The translations under genes and the position numbers were made by a program. A DNA stretch of 64,000 nt, taken from the NCBI RefSeq assembly GCF_003228315.1, contig NZ_CP029693.1, positions 5,180,501 through 5,244,500 on the forward strand, written 5' to 3'. Below are positions 1-9,321 of the stretch, piece by piece. Source of the stretch: Pseudomonas putida. Its GTDB lineage: Bacteria; Pseudomonadota; Gammaproteobacteria; Pseudomonadales; Pseudomonadaceae. The notes beneath the pieces are model-generated. The model was not told where the DNA came from, ran no database searches, and worked only from the letters and a program-made list of their open reading frames with translations. Position 1 is the first letter of the stretch. Every line of letters starts with the position of its first letter.

Positions 1-1214
1 ACTGCGGCAATCGCGTTGCGCTCGATGCACGGCACCTGCACCAGCCCGCCGACCGGGTCGCAGGTCAGGCCGAGGTTGTGTTCCAGGCCGATTTCGGCGG
101 CGTTTTCCAATTGCTCCGGGGTGGCGCCCAGTACTTCTGCCAAGCCGGCAGCGGCCATGGCGCAAGCCGAACCCACCTCACCCTGGCAACCGACTTCGGC
201 ACCGGAAATCGAAGCGTTTTTCTTGCAGAGGATGCCGACGGCCGCCGCGCCCAAAAAGAACGCCACCACATCATCGTCCGAAGCGTCCGGGTTGAATTTC
301 ATGTAGTAGTGCAGCACCGCCGGAATGATCCCCGCCGCGCCGTTGGTCGGTGCAGTGACCATGCGCCCGCCGGCGGCGTTTTCTTCGTTCACGGCGAGGG
401 CGAACAGGTTGACCCACTCCATGGCCGACAGGGTCGAGGTGATGACGTTCGGCTTGCCGATTTCCAACAGGTTACGGTGCAGCTTTGCCGCGCGACGTGG
501 CACCTTCAGGCCGCCGGGCAGAATGCCCTCGTGGCGCAACCCTTGCTCGACGCACTCACGCATTACCGACCAGATGTGCAGCAGGCCCTCTCGGATCTCG
601 GCGTCGCTGCGCCAGGCCCGCTCGTTGGCCATCATCAGTTCGCTGACCCGCAGGCCGTGCTGGTTGCACAGCTCAAGCAATTCGACAGCGCTGGAAAAGT
701 CGTAGGGCAGCACCACATCACTGGCCGGAGCAACGCCGGACTCGGCTTCAGCCGCCTCGATGATGAAACCGCCACCGACCGAATAGTAGGTTTGCTCGAA
801 CAGTTCGCCGCTGTCGCCGAACGCGGTCAGGGACATGGCATTGGGGTGGTAAGGCAGGCTCTCATCGAGCAGCAGCAGGTCGCGGGACCAATCGAAAGGG
901 ATGCTCACCTGGCCGGCCAGCGACAGAAGGGCGGTTTCGCGCAGGGTCTGGATGCGGCTGTCGATGGTGGTGGGGTCGACTCGGTCCGGCCATTCGCCCA
1001 TCAGGCCCATGACGCAGGCGCGGTCGGTGGCGTGGCCGACACCGGTGGCCGAGAGGGAGCCATAAAGTCGGATTTCTACTCGCCTCACATCGGACAATAG
1101 ACGCTGATCGACCAGTGCCTGAGCGAAGGTCGCCGCTGCGCGCATCGGACCGACGGTATGGGAACTGGACGGACCGATGCCGACTTTGAAGAGATCGAAA
1201 ACACTGATAGCCAT
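1..1214 (-). CDS. sdaA: L-serine ammonia-lyase (serine dehydratase), 3' end cut by window edge
   Basis: Deaminates L-serine to pyruvate and ammonia in the cytoplasm using a 4Fe-4S cluster. About 404 codons are visible; the C-terminus lies beyond the left edge. The N-terminus MAISVFDLFKVGIGPSSSHT is the classic SdaA opening (substrate-binding SSSHT motif). Further on, TAPTNGAAGIIPAVLHYY and SISGAEVGCQGEVG are family-specific blocks, and the Cys residues in GCQGE, LTCDPVGG and VPCIERN are the usual cluster ligands. This makes it a one-chain (alpha plus beta fused) enzyme. It is divergent from the LysR gene starting 135 bp away, which is a likely regulator. Family confident; which serine dehydratase paralogue is not determined. 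Confidence 0.95.
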   Translation of the reverse strand, partial: MAISVFDLFKVGIGPSSSHTVGPMRAAATFAQALVDQRLLSDVRRVEIRLYGSLSATGVGHATDRACVMGLMGEWPDRVDPTTIDSRIQTLRETALLSLAGQVSIPFDWSRDLLLLDESLPYHPNAMSLTAFGDSGELFEQTYYSVGGGFIIEAAEAESGVAPASDVVLPYDFSSAVELLELCNQHGLRVSELMMANERAWRSDAEIREGLLHIWSVMRECVEQGLRHEGILPGGLKVPRRAAKLHRNLLEIGKPNVITSTLSAMEWVNLFALAVNEENAAGGRMVTAPTNGAAGIIPAVLHYYMKFNPDASDDDVVAFFLGAAAVGILCKKNASISGAEVGCQGEVGSACAMAAAGLAEVLGATPEQLENAAEIGLEHNLGLTCDPVGGLVQVPCIERNAIAA

Positions 1215-1349
1215 GCTAAAGCCTATTCCTGAAATGGAAGATGAATCGCTGCCATTTTTGTAGGACAAGCGCACTTTCAGCGATACTGCCAAGCAAGGTC
1301 CTACGTGACCAACGAAACTTCCTAAGAGAGCCTTTAGCAGGACTAAACG

Positions 1350-2306
1350 ATGAGCCGTCAATTGCATGCCCAGACCTATGTGTGGCTGCAGGTGTTTTCC
1401 TGTGCGGCCCGACACCTGTCGTTCACCCGCTGCGCCGAAGAGCTGCACATCACGCCGGGAGCGGTCAGCCAGCAGATTCGCCAATTGGAAGAGCGCCTGG
1501 GTTTTCGCCTGTTTCATCGGCGCGCCCGGGGCGTGGAGCTGAGCGCGGAGGGTCAGCGACTGGCCATCACCGTCAACGAGGCCTATGGCAGCATCGATGC
1601 GGAATTGCGTCGGCTGGATGCCGGGATGATCAGCGGAACCCTGCGGGTGCGCTCGATTCCCTCGTTCCTGAGCAAATGGCTGACCCCGCGCCTGCCCCGT
1701 TTGCAGCAACGATTTCCCGATATTCAGTTGCGCCTGGTGGCCGAGGACAGCAGCGTGCCTCTGCATGAAGGGGACTTCGATCTGGCGATCGATCTCAATG
1801 ACGGAAGTTATCCCGGGTTGTTATCCACAGCCTTGCTCGATGAGCAGATTTTCCCGGTGTGCTCACCGGGCCTGTTGCGCGGTCGCCCGCCGCTGCATGG
1901 TCCGGCGGACCTGATGCATTTCCCGTTGCTGCACGACATCACCGCCTGGCGTGGCAGTTACGAGTACGCGGAGTGGGAGTTCTACCTCAATGCCATCGGC
2001 TTCGAGGGGGCGGATGTGCGGCGCGGGCACACCTTCAATCGCAACCATCTGACCATCGAAGCGGCCATCGCCGGCATGGGCGTGGCCATCGCGCGGCGAA
2101 CCCTGCTGAACGACGAATTGGAGCGCGGGGCATTGATCGTGCCCTTTGGCCTGTCAGTGCCCAATCACAAGCGCTACATGGTGCTCTATGCGCCGGGCGC
2201 GCTGAGTCATCCGGGCGTGCGGGCGGTGCATGACTGGCTGGTGGAAGAGGCGGGGATCTTTCGTGCTTTACATCCGCTGGAGCCATTGGATGACGGAGCG
2301 ATGTAA
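1350..2306 (+). CDS. LysR-family transcriptional regulator, divergent from sdaA
   Basis: 318-aa LysR-type regulator. The N-terminal winged helix-turn-helix spans about residues 8-67 (HLSFTRCAEELHITPGAVSQ is the recognition region) and is followed by a substrate-binding domain from about residue 95 to 300. The N-terminus resembles the GcvA/DsdC-type subgroup, which often controls amino-acid metabolism genes. It lies head-to-head with the serine dehydratase gene across 135 bp, the usual LysR arrangement with its target. The intergenic region holds a widely spaced GTAGGAC/GTCCTAC inverted repeat (about 1260-1307), which might be a binding site. Control of sdaA by serine or a related ligand is an inference. 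Confidence 0.88.
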   Translation: MSRQLHAQTYVWLQVFSCAARHLSFTRCAEELHITPGAVSQQIRQLEERLGFRLFHRRARGVELSAEGQRLAITVNEAYGSIDAELRRLDAGMISGTLRVRSIPSFLSKWLTPRLPRLQQRFPDIQLRLVAEDSSVPLHEGDFDLAIDLNDGSYPGLLSTALLDEQIFPVCSPGLLRGRPPLHGPADLMHFPLLHDITAWRGSYEYAEWEFYLNAIGFEGADVRRGHTFNRNHLTIEAAIAGMGVAIARRTLLNDELERGALIVPFGLSVPNHKRYMVLYAPGALSHPGVRAVHDWLVEEAGIFRALHPLEPLDDGAM

Positions 2307-2519
2307 GAAATTCTGACACTGGGTGGGGCGAATCAACTCCCGACCTTAACAGCGCTTTTGGCGGTTGTCCGGCTTTTTTTACGATTAAAAAATTATCTTT
2401 TTTCAGGGGTTGAATTGTTCAGCGTACAGACCGATTGTGTAACCAAGAGGTCACGGTGATGACGCCCAAGGGCTTAGCTGACCGGCCTCTCGCGAGCTAG
2501 CTGAAATAAGGGATGAACT

Positions 2520-2930
2520 ATGCAAATCCAAGTCAATAGCGATAACCATATTCAAAGCAGCAAACGACTGGAGGAGTGGGTACGAACCACCATTGAGAGC
2601 ACGCTCGAACGTTACGAAGAGGATTTGACCCGGGTCGAAGTTCACCTGCGAGATGAGAACGGCGACAAGCCCGGTCCCCACGATTTACGCTGCCAACTGG
2701 AAGCGCGGCCAAAAGGCCATCAACCAATTTCCGTCGCCCATAAAGCCGCCAACCTGGAACTGGCGATCGACGGGGCTGCCGAGAAGCTTGAGCATGCGCT
2801 CGAACACCTGTTCGGCAAACTGCGCGGCAAACCGCGCGCGGCCGTGGTGCCCTTCGAGCGCAGGCCGCACGCTGACAAGCTGCTGGAAGAAGAATTTCTT
2901 GAAAACGAACAGGCTGCCCAAAACGGCTGA
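2520..2930 (+). CDS. HPF/RaiA-family ribosome-associated (hibernation) protein
   Basis: 136-aa protein with the S30AE/sigma-54 modulation protein fold: N-terminal MQIQVNSDNHI strand, then helix and strands through EVHLRDENGDK, and the conserved segment PISVAHKAANLELAIDGAAEKLEHAL. Members bind the 30S subunit and promote or block 70S dimerisation in stationary phase or stress. It is longer than E. coli HPF (95 aa), carrying a charged C-terminal tail (about residues 100-136), but lacks the large C-terminal dimerisation domain of long HPF. The start is supported by AGGGA 6 nt upstream. It stands alone, with an AT-rich 213-bp upstream region and a terminator directly after it. Which of several Pseudomonas paralogues it is cannot be said. 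Confidence 0.85.
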   Translation: MQIQVNSDNHIQSSKRLEEWVRTTIESTLERYEEDLTRVEVHLRDENGDKPGPHDLRCQLEARPKGHQPISVAHKAANLELAIDGAAEKLEHALEHLFGKLRGKPRAAVVPFERRPHADKLLEEEFLENEQAAQNG

Positions 2931-2954
2931 AGCCTGATTTAACCTCCCAATAGA

Positions 2955-2985
2955 ACGGGCCTGCATTGCAGACCCGTTTTGTTTT
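2955..2985 (+). terminator. Rho-independent terminator after the HPF-type gene
   Basis: Stem ACGGGCCTGC / GCAGACCCGT (2955-2964 with 2968-2977, one G-U type mismatch, 3-nt loop) followed by a T-rich run. Confidence 0.8.
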
Positions 2986-3026
2986 GAGTGCTTGCCCGAG
3001 CTGATCTCATTCGACAGCTTTGCGTA

Positions 3027-3041
3027 TGAGAATATTTATCA
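3027..3041 (+). promoter_or_regulatory. Fur box upstream of the FecI-type sigma gene
   Basis: TGAGAATATTTATCA matches the 7-1-7 Fur model TGATAAT-N-ATTATCA at 12 of 14 informative positions. It sits about 55 bp before the sigma factor start, as expected for iron-repressed fecIR operons. Confidence 0.75.
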
Positions 3042-3095
3042 TTAGTATTGCGCCTCGCTGGCCCGCCCCATTGCCCTTTGCGCAGTACCCGACCG

Positions 3096-3668
3096 ATGAT
3101 CACGAGCCCTCCCGACCCCCACGATCTTGCGCAGGACGAACCGCGCGGCGACCGTGCCCATTTTCTTCAGGTATTCCTTTCGCAGCAGTCGCAGATGGAA
3201 GCGCTGGTGAACCGCCGTGTCGGTTGCCGTGCGACAGCCGCAGACCTGGTGCAGGACTTGTTCCTGCGTTTCTGGCGGCGGCCCCTGGTGCAGGTCGAAG
3301 AACTCGGCACCTACCTGCTGCGTTGCGCCGGCAACATCGCCATCGATCATTTGCGTAGCGAAGGCTCGCGAGCCCGGGCCAGCGAAGGCTTGATGGTGGA
3401 GCCCTCGGACAGCGTGGGCAGCGAGCCGCAGGCGGCGCTGGAGGCCGGCAACGATTTGCGCCATGTCGAGGCAGCGTTGCGCGCCTTGCCCGAGCGTACG
3501 CGGCAGATCTTTCTGCTCAATCGCATCCACGGACGAAAATACGCCGAGATCGCCAAGGCCATGGGTTTGTCCCAAAGCGCCGTGGAAAAACATATGATGC
3601 GCGCGCTCGAAGCCTGCAAGGCCAGCCTGCGGGAACCGCCACCACGCATGCCAGGGAAAGCACCGTGA
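3096..3668 (+). CDS. FecI-type ECF sigma factor (iron starvation sigma)
   Basis: 190-aa ECF sigma factor. Region 2 includes ATAADLVQDLFLRFWRRP; region 4 is LPERTRQIFLLNRIHGRKYAEIAKAMGLSQSAVEKHM, a typical sigma4 helix-turn-helix of the FecI group. It directs RNA polymerase to the promoter of a TonB-dependent receptor gene when its anti-sigma partner signals that the siderophore is bound outside. The ATG at 3096 is chosen because it lies just downstream of the Fur box; a longer in-frame start at 3048 would place the Fur box over the start region. It overlaps the FecR gene by 4 nt (GTGA), indicating translational coupling. Confidence 0.9.
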   Translation: MITSPPDPHDLAQDEPRGDRAHFLQVFLSQQSQMEALVNRRVGCRATAADLVQDLFLRFWRRPLVQVEELGTYLLRCAGNIAIDHLRSEGSRARASEGLMVEPSDSVGSEPQAALEAGNDLRHVEAALRALPERTRQIFLLNRIHGRKYAEIAKAMGLSQSAVEKHMMRALEACKASLREPPPRMPGKAP

Positions 3669-4654
3669 ACACTACTCAAAACGTCACCCCGACGGCCGCT
3701 CAGGAACAGGCCGCGCTGGCCTGGCTGAGCCTGTTGCATGACCAGCCGACCAGCGGCGATCAGGTCACGTTCAGCCAGTGGCTGCAGGCCGATCCGGCGC
3801 ATGCCGAAGCTTACGCTCGGGCCCAGGTGCTGTGGGAGTTGAGCGAAGGGCCGGCACGCACCCTGGCCGATGAAGATGCCCTGGCCCTGCAGCGTTACCT
3901 CAACGCCATGAATCGCTCCCGGGGCAACAGCGTCCGGCGCTGGTCCGGCGCGCTGGCGATGGCCGCCTGTTTGTTGTTGATGATCAGCCTCGGCACCGGC
4001 TGGCAACCGTCGCGCTGGCTGGATGACCTGGGTGCTGATTACGTCTCGGCGCCGGGGGAGATCCGTACCGTTACCCTGGCCGATCAATCGCAAGTCACCC
4101 TCGACGCCGACAGCGCCATTGCCGTGGATTTCAGCGGGGGTGAGCGGCATGTGCAAGTGCGGCGCGGGGCCGGGTTCTTCAGCGTGACCCATACCGGCGA
4201 GCCGTTTGTGGTCGATGCGGAGAAGGGGCAGGCGCGGGTGCTGGGGACCCAGTTCGAAGTACGCCTGCAAGACCATGGCGCGCAAGTCACGGTGTTATCC
4301 GGTCGGGTTGGGGTGACTGCCGATAAGGGCGCCCCTCAGCAAGTGCTCACTGCCGGTCAGCAAGTGGTTTACGGCGAAGGTTCCGCGCAACCGTTGCACG
4401 CCGTGGACAGTGAAGCGCAACTGGCCTGGCGCCAGGGCTGGCTCAACTACTACAAGGCGCCACTCGCCGATGTGGTGCAGGATCTGGGGCGTTATTACCC
4501 CGGCCGGATCCTCCTGCTCAACGATGAATTGGGCAAGCGGCGGGTCAGTGGCAGCTTTGCGAGCAAGAACCCGCAGGCGGTGTTGAGTTCGTTGCAGGGG
4601 GTGATGGGGTTTGAGCAGCATCAGGTGTTGGGGCATCTGATTATTTTGCGGTGA
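3665..4654 (+). CDS. FecR-type transmembrane anti-sigma factor
   Basis: 329-aa inner-membrane regulator. Residues about 12-55 form the cytoplasmic DUF4880/FecR_N sigma-binding region (WLSLLHDQPTSGDQVTFSQW), one transmembrane helix lies around residues 95-113, the periplasmic FecR domain follows (about 120-220), and the C-terminus has a secretin/TonB N-domain-like segment (PLADVVQDLGRYYPGRILLL). It relays the signal from the receptor's N-terminal signalling domain to the sigma factor. It starts with GTG at 3665, overlapping the sigma stop by 4 nt. The receptor gene follows 165 bp downstream with its own leader. Confidence 0.92.
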   Translation: MNTTQNVTPTAAQEQAALAWLSLLHDQPTSGDQVTFSQWLQADPAHAEAYARAQVLWELSEGPARTLADEDALALQRYLNAMNRSRGNSVRRWSGALAMAACLLLMISLGTGWQPSRWLDDLGADYVSAPGEIRTVTLADQSQVTLDADSAIAVDFSGGERHVQVRRGAGFFSVTHTGEPFVVDAEKGQARVLGTQFEVRLQDHGAQVTVLSGRVGVTADKGAPQQVLTAGQQVVYGEGSAQPLHAVDSEAQLAWRQGWLNYYKAPLADVVQDLGRYYPGRILLLNDELGKRRVSGSFASKNPQAVLSSLQGVMGFEQHQVLGHLIILR

Positions 4655-4662
4655 TGCCACCG

Positions 4663-4691
4663 GCCCCATCGTGAGCAAGCTCGCTCCCACA
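4663..4691. repeat. Single REP-like palindrome between fecR and the receptor gene
   Basis: Degenerate copy of the REP palindrome seen elsewhere in the window (CATCGTGAGCAAGCTCGCTC), directly after the FecR stop. It is not paired. Confidence 0.6.
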
Positions 4692-4819
4692 ATTGAAATG
4701 CGTTCCCTAGGGCAAAAATATTTTTAATTTATTGCTGAGGTAAATCCAAGCGCCATCCGTGTAGTGACTGAAACTGCGATTCATTCGCATCCGTTGCGGT
4801 TCTACACAGGTCATGAGTC

Positions 4820-7249
4820 ATGAAGTCCAGGGCAAAATCGGGTTCGGTCAAACAGTGGTTGAGTGCTTCAGTTCTAGGCTTTTCGACTTTGGCAACGTTG
4901 CCCCTGAGCGTGGCGATGGCTGCCGACACAGGCAGCGCCCAGCAACACGGGCAGTTCAATTTTGCGCTGACCGCCAAACCACTGCCCCAGGCCTTGAGCG
5001 ACTTCACCCGGGTGACCGGCATCAGCGTCGTCTACACCGATGAAACGCCCTACGATCTCAATGCGCCGGCGGTCAACGGCCAGATGAGCGCCGAACAGGC
5101 CTTGCAGCAATTGCTCGGCGGTTCAGGGTTCACCTACCGCCGCACCGATGGCCACACCATGGTACTTGAGCCGCAACCCACCGAAGGCGCCTTGAGCCTG
5201 GGCGCAACCACCATTACGTCGGTGGCGGAGCAGTCCGAGAGCTATCAGCCGCCTCCTGTCAGTTCGGTGGCGCGCTCCTCGGCGCCGATTCAGGAAATCC
5301 CGCAGACCATCAACGTGGTCGCCGCCCAGGTCATTCGCGATCAGGCGCCGCGCAACCTGGACGATGCACTGGCCAACGTCAGCGGCATCACCCAGGGCAA
5401 TACCCTCGGCAGCACCCAGGATTCGGTCATGACCCGCGGCTTTGGTGACAACCGCAACGGTTCGATCATGCGCGACAGCATGCCGATCGTTCAGGGTCGT
5501 GGTCTGAATGCCACGGTGGATCGCGTCGAAGTGCTCAAGGGGCCGGCGTCCCTGCTCTACGGGATCCAGGACCCGGGCGGCGTGGTGAACATGGTCAGCA
5601 AGAAGCCGGAATTGACCCAGTACAACGCCTTGACCCTGCGCGGTTCAACCTATGGCGAGGGCAAGAACGGCAGCGGCGGCACTTTCGACAGTACTGGCGC
5701 GCTGGGGACTTCCGGCTTGGCCTATCGCATGGTGCTGGACCACGAAGACGAAGATTACTGGCGCAACTTCGGTGTGCACCGCGAGAGCCTGGTCGCCCCT
5801 TCGCTGGCCTGGTTCGGCGAAAGCACCAAGCTGCTGTTCGCCTACGAGCACAGGGAGTTTCTGACCCCCTTCGACCGTGGCACGGTGATCGACCCCCGTG
5901 ACAACCATCCCCTGGACATCTCCCGTGATCGCCGGCTCGACGAGCCTTTCAACAACATGGAAGGGCGCTCGGACCTCTATCACTTCGAGGCCGATCACGA
6001 GCTCAACGACAACTGGAATGCTCACTTCGGCTACAGCTGGAACCGCGAAACCTACGATGCCAGCCAGGTGCGGGTAACGGCCATCGACACCAAAAAAGGC
6101 ACGCTGACTCGCAGCATGGACGGCACACAGAATGCGCTCAGCACCGACCGTTTCACCACCGCCAGCCTTGAGGGCAAGGTGAATGTACTGGGCATGCAGC
6201 ATGACCTGGTGTTCGGTATCGACGACGGGTACCGCAAGATCTACCGCGCCGACCTGATCCGCCAGAAAAGCCTGACCACCTTCAGTTACCTCAATCCGGT
6301 GTACGGCCGTGAAGTCGAAGGCACCACGGTCAGCCCGGCCGACAGCGCGCAAACCGATTTGCTACGCAGCGATTCGGTGTTTTTCCAGGACTCGATCCAC
6401 CTCACCGACCAATGGATTCTGGTGGCGGGCGGGCGCTTCCAGGAGTACGACCAGTACGCCGGCAAGGGTGTGCCGTTCCATGCCAACACCGACAGCAACG
6501 GCCAGAAATTCGTACCGCGCGCGGGCCTGGTGTATCGCTACACCGACGCCTTGTCGTTCTACGGCAGCTACACCGAATCGTTCAAACCGAACTCGACCAT
6601 TGCGCCGTTGAGCGGCAGCACCGCGGTACTCGATGGCAGTGTCGCGCCGGAAGAGGCCAAGTCCTGGGAGCTGGGCGCCAAGCTGGATCTGCCGGGCCGC
6701 GTGACGGGTAACATCGCCCTGTTCGATATCAAGAAACGCAACGTGCTGATCGCCAACGCCGAAGGCCCGGTGACGATCTACAGCGCCGCCGGTGAAGTGC
6801 GTTCCCGTGGCCTTGAAGTGGATGTGAGCGGCCAGCTCAGCGACCGCTGGAGCATGATCGGCAGCTACGCCTACACCGACGCCGAGGTCACCAAGGACCC
6901 GGATTACCAGGGCAAGCAATTGCAGAACGTGGCGAAGAACAGCGGCTCGCTGTCGGCGGTGTATGACTTCGGCCGAATCATCGGTGGCGATCAACTGCGG
7001 GTTGGTGCGGGGGCGCGTTATGTCGGAGAGCGGGCGGGCAATGCGGTGAATGATTTCGACCTGCCGAGCTACACCGTCGCCGATGCGTTCGCCACTTACG
7101 ACACTCAATTGGATGGGCAGAAGGTCAAGTTTCAGCTCAACGTGAAGAATCTGTTTGATCGCACCTACTACACCTCGGCGGCGAGTCGGTTCTTTGTATC
7201 GATGGGGGATTCGCGGCAGGTGGTGCTGTCGAGCACCCTGGAGTTTTGA
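4820..7249 (+). CDS. TonB-dependent siderophore receptor with N-terminal signalling domain (FecA/FpvA type)
   Basis: 809-aa outer-membrane receptor. Signal peptide about 1-35 (cleavage near SVAMA-ADT); STN signalling domain about 47-115, which contacts FecR; plug domain about 155-265 (EIPQTINVVAAQVI, RVEVLKGPASLLYG, DPGGVVNMVSKKP); then a 22-strand barrel ending in the outer-membrane signature VVLSSTLEF with terminal Phe. The plug motifs and C-terminus are those of the siderophore (ferrichrome/ferripyoverdine/hydroxamate) receptor family rather than heme or cobalamin receptors. The signalling domain and upstream fecIR pair imply that it induces its own synthesis when its ferri-siderophore is present. 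The exact siderophore, probably a foreign one, cannot be told from sequence alone. Confidence 0.93.
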   Translation: MKSRAKSGSVKQWLSASVLGFSTLATLPLSVAMAADTGSAQQHGQFNFALTAKPLPQALSDFTRVTGISVVYTDETPYDLNAPAVNGQMSAEQALQQLLGGSGFTYRRTDGHTMVLEPQPTEGALSLGATTITSVAEQSESYQPPPVSSVARSSAPIQEIPQTINVVAAQVIRDQAPRNLDDALANVSGITQGNTLGSTQDSVMTRGFGDNRNGSIMRDSMPIVQGRGLNATVDRVEVLKGPASLLYGIQDPGGVVNMVSKKPELTQYNALTLRGSTYGEGKNGSGGTFDSTGALGTSGLAYRMVLDHEDEDYWRNFGVHRESLVAPSLAWFGESTKLLFAYEHREFLTPFDRGTVIDPRDNHPLDISRDRRLDEPFNNMEGRSDLYHFEADHELNDNWNAHFGYSWNRETYDASQVRVTAIDTKKGTLTRSMDGTQNALSTDRFTTASLEGKVNVLGMQHDLVFGIDDGYRKIYRADLIRQKSLTTFSYLNPVYGREVEGTTVSPADSAQTDLLRSDSVFFQDSIHLTDQWILVAGGRFQEYDQYAGKGVPFHANTDSNGQKFVPRAGLVYRYTDALSFYGSYTESFKPNSTIAPLSGSTAVLDGSVAPEEAKSWELGAKLDLPGRVTGNIALFDIKKRNVLIANAEGPVTIYSAAGEVRSRGLEVDVSGQLSDRWSMIGSYAYTDAEVTKDPDYQGKQLQNVAKNSGSLSAVYDFGRIIGGDQLRVGAGARYVGERAGNAVNDFDLPSYTVADAFATYDTQLDGQKVKFQLNVKNLFDRTYYTSAASRFFVSMGDSRQVVLSSTLEF

Positions 7250-7269
7250 TCCGAAACCGCGTCATCGTT

Positions 7270-7364
7270 CATCGCGAGCAGGCTCGCTCCCACAGTGGAC
7301 AAATGTCGAACACAAAATCTGTGTTCACTGAACATCCCTTGTGGGAGCGAGCCTGCTCGCGATG
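7270..7364. repeat. REPIN (inverted REP doublet)
   Basis: REP at 7270-7294 (CATCGCGAGCAGGCTCGCTC) and its inverted copy at 7340-7364, between the receptor gene and the convergent AraC gene. Confidence 0.9.
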
Positions 7365-7376
7365 AGGTCCGAAAAT

Positions 7377-8252
7377 TTAACGCAAAAACGCCTGCCGATA
7401 CTCCCCAGGCGTCCCGCCCAGCGACTGCCGAAACCGATTGGTAAAGTGACTGGCACTGGCAAACCCGCAAGCCAGTGCAATCTCCCCCAGCGGCTGTGAG
7501 GTCCAGCGCAGCATTTCCCGCGCCCGGCTCAAGCGTCGCGCCAACACGTACTGATGCGGCGGCAGGCCGAAGCTTTCGCGGAACATCCGCGCAAAGTGAT
7601 ATTCAGACAGCGCGCACAACGCCGCCAGTTGTCCCAGGCTGATGGCCGCGTCCAGATGGCTGTCAATGTATTCCACCAACAGCCGCCGCTGATGCGCCGC
7701 CAGTCCACCCTTGAGGCGCAAGCCCGGACGTTTGCTGACCTGGCTGAGAAGCGCATGGCCGAGGATGTCGTGGGCCAGGCTGCTGGTGAACAGCCGCTCG
7801 CCCGGTTCGTCCCATTTGAGGGCGATCAACTGCCGGAAACGCAGCGCCTGTTGCGGATCTTCAAGAAAGGTCTGCTCGCGCAACTGCAACTCCCGGGGTT
7901 CACGATCAAGCAGCGTGACGCAACCCAGGGCGAATTGTTCGGGGCTGAAATAGAGGTGGGCGAGGCGAATATTGCCGTTGATCACCCAGCCGGACTGATG
8001 ATCGGCGGGCAGCACGCACAGTTTGTCGGGACCACCCTTGGTGCCGGGTTGATCGCGGCGAAAGGTGCCGGTGCCGCCAGCGATGTAGCAGGACAGCGTG
8101 TGATGGCTCGGCGCCTCGTAGTCCTGGGCGTCGTGATGATTGCTCCACAGGGCCGCGGACAGGCCGTCACCGAGCTCGGCGCTGTGCTCCAGGCGAGCAT
8201 TGGGCGAGCGGTTGAGGGCTTGGAAGACTTGCAGGGTGTCCAGTGCGGCCAT
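7377..8252 (-). CDS. AraC-family transcriptional regulator
   Basis: 291-aa regulator. An N-terminal cupin-like ligand-binding region (about residues 10-170) precedes a C-terminal pair of helix-turn-helix motifs (about 190-290) with family blocks AALCALSEYHFARMFRESFG, PPHQYVLARRLSRAREML and IALACGFASASHFTNRFRQ. It lies convergent to the siderophore receptor and divergent from the DMT exporter 154 bp away, so control of the exporter is the simplest guess. Ligand unknown. Confidence 0.88.
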   Translation of the reverse strand: MAALDTLQVFQALNRSPNARLEHSAELGDGLSAALWSNHHDAQDYEAPSHHTLSCYIAGGTGTFRRDQPGTKGGPDKLCVLPADHQSGWVINGNIRLAHLYFSPEQFALGCVTLLDREPRELQLREQTFLEDPQQALRFRQLIALKWDEPGERLFTSSLAHDILGHALLSQVSKRPGLRLKGGLAAHQRRLLVEYIDSHLDAAISLGQLAALCALSEYHFARMFRESFGLPPHQYVLARRLSRAREMLRWTSQPLGEIALACGFASASHFTNRFRQSLGGTPGEYRQAFLR

Positions 8253-8406
8253 GATCGTTGCTCTCTACCTCCAACTGCATCCGACGCCTCGCATCCTACT
8301 CCGTAGACGTTCGCCTGCCAGCCCGCGGTGCGACAAAAGCGCAAGTTTATGCAAGTGCGCGGGCCTGCGGCGCAGGACACTGGGCACCTATTGAGGAGCC
8401 TGCGCC

Positions 8407-9309
8407 ATGAATCTTTCTTTGTATCTGCTGACCGTGCTGATCTGGGGCACCACCTGGATTGCCCTCAAATGGCAATTGGGCGTGGTGGCGATTCCGGTGT
8501 CTATCGTCTATCGCTTTGGCCTGGCCGCGCTGGTGCTGTTCGCGATGCTGCTGCTGAGCCGAAAACTGCAAGTGATGAACCGGCGCGGGCATCTGATCTG
8601 CCTGGCTCAGGGGCTGTGCCTGTTCTGTGTCAACTTCATGTGCTTCCTCACCGCCAGCCAGTGGATTCCCAGCGGTTTGGTGGCGGTGGTGTTTTCCACC
8701 GCGACCCTGTGGAACGCCCTCAATGCGCGGGTGTTCTTCGGCCAGAAAATCGCTCGCAATGTGTTGATGGGCGGTGCATTGGGCCTGCTTGGCCTGGGGC
8801 TGCTGTTCTGGCCCGAACTGGTTGGCCACACCGCCAGCCCGCAGACTTTGCTCGGCCTGGGGCTGGCCCTGTGCGGCACCTTGTGTTTTTCGGCGGGGAA
8901 CATGCTGTCGAGCCTGCAACAGAAAGCCGGGCTCAAGCCGTTGACGACCAATGCCTGGGGCATGGCTTACGGTGCGGCGATGCTGTCGGTCTGGTGTCTG
9001 GTCAAAGGCATCCCGTTCGACATGGAGTGGAGTGCCCGCTACATCGGTTCGCTGCTGTATCTGGTGATTCCAGGCTCAGTGATCGGTTTCACCGCGTACC
9101 TGACGCTGGTCGGGCGCATGGGGCCGGAACGTGCCGCTTATTGCACCGTGCTGTTTCCGGTGGTGGCGCTGAATGTCTCGGCATTTGCAGAAGGTTATCA
9201 GTGGACCGCTCCGGCGCTGGCCGGGCTGGTGATGGTGATGCTGGGCAACGTGTTGGTGTTCCGCAAACCCAGGGCAAGCGTGAGTCCTGTAGCAGGCAAG
9301 CTGGCTTGA
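8407..9309 (+). CDS. EamA/DMT-family inner-membrane transporter
   Basis: 300-aa protein with about ten predicted hydrophobic helices in two EamA repeats (about residues 3-135 and 150-290). Motifs such as LIWGTTWIALKW in helix 1 and VIPGSVIGFTAYLTLVGRMGPERAAY in the second repeat are characteristic of drug/metabolite (amino acid or metabolite exporter) DMT proteins. AGGAG lies 8 nt before the ATG. It is divergent from the AraC-type regulator, which may control it. Substrate not predictable. Confidence 0.88.
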   Translation: MNLSLYLLTVLIWGTTWIALKWQLGVVAIPVSIVYRFGLAALVLFAMLLLSRKLQVMNRRGHLICLAQGLCLFCVNFMCFLTASQWIPSGLVAVVFSTATLWNALNARVFFGQKIARNVLMGGALGLLGLGLLFWPELVGHTASPQTLLGLGLALCGTLCFSAGNMLSSLQQKAGLKPLTTNAWGMAYGAAMLSVWCLVKGIPFDMEWSARYIGSLLYLVIPGSVIGFTAYLTLVGRMGPERAAYCTVLFPVVALNVSAFAEGYQWTAPALAGLVMVMLGNVLVFRKPRASVSPVAGKLA

Positions 9310-9321
9310 ATGGCAACGGGG

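Noticed and set aside
1215..1349. LysR binding site in the sdaA-lysR gap
   Set aside because: GTAGGAC/GTCCTAC arms are about 30 bp apart; no convincing T-N11-A site could be singled out.
4691..4819. FecI-type promoter before the receptor gene
   Set aside because: Region is AT-rich and a promoter must exist, but no -35/-10 pair matching the known FecI consensus with good spacing was found.
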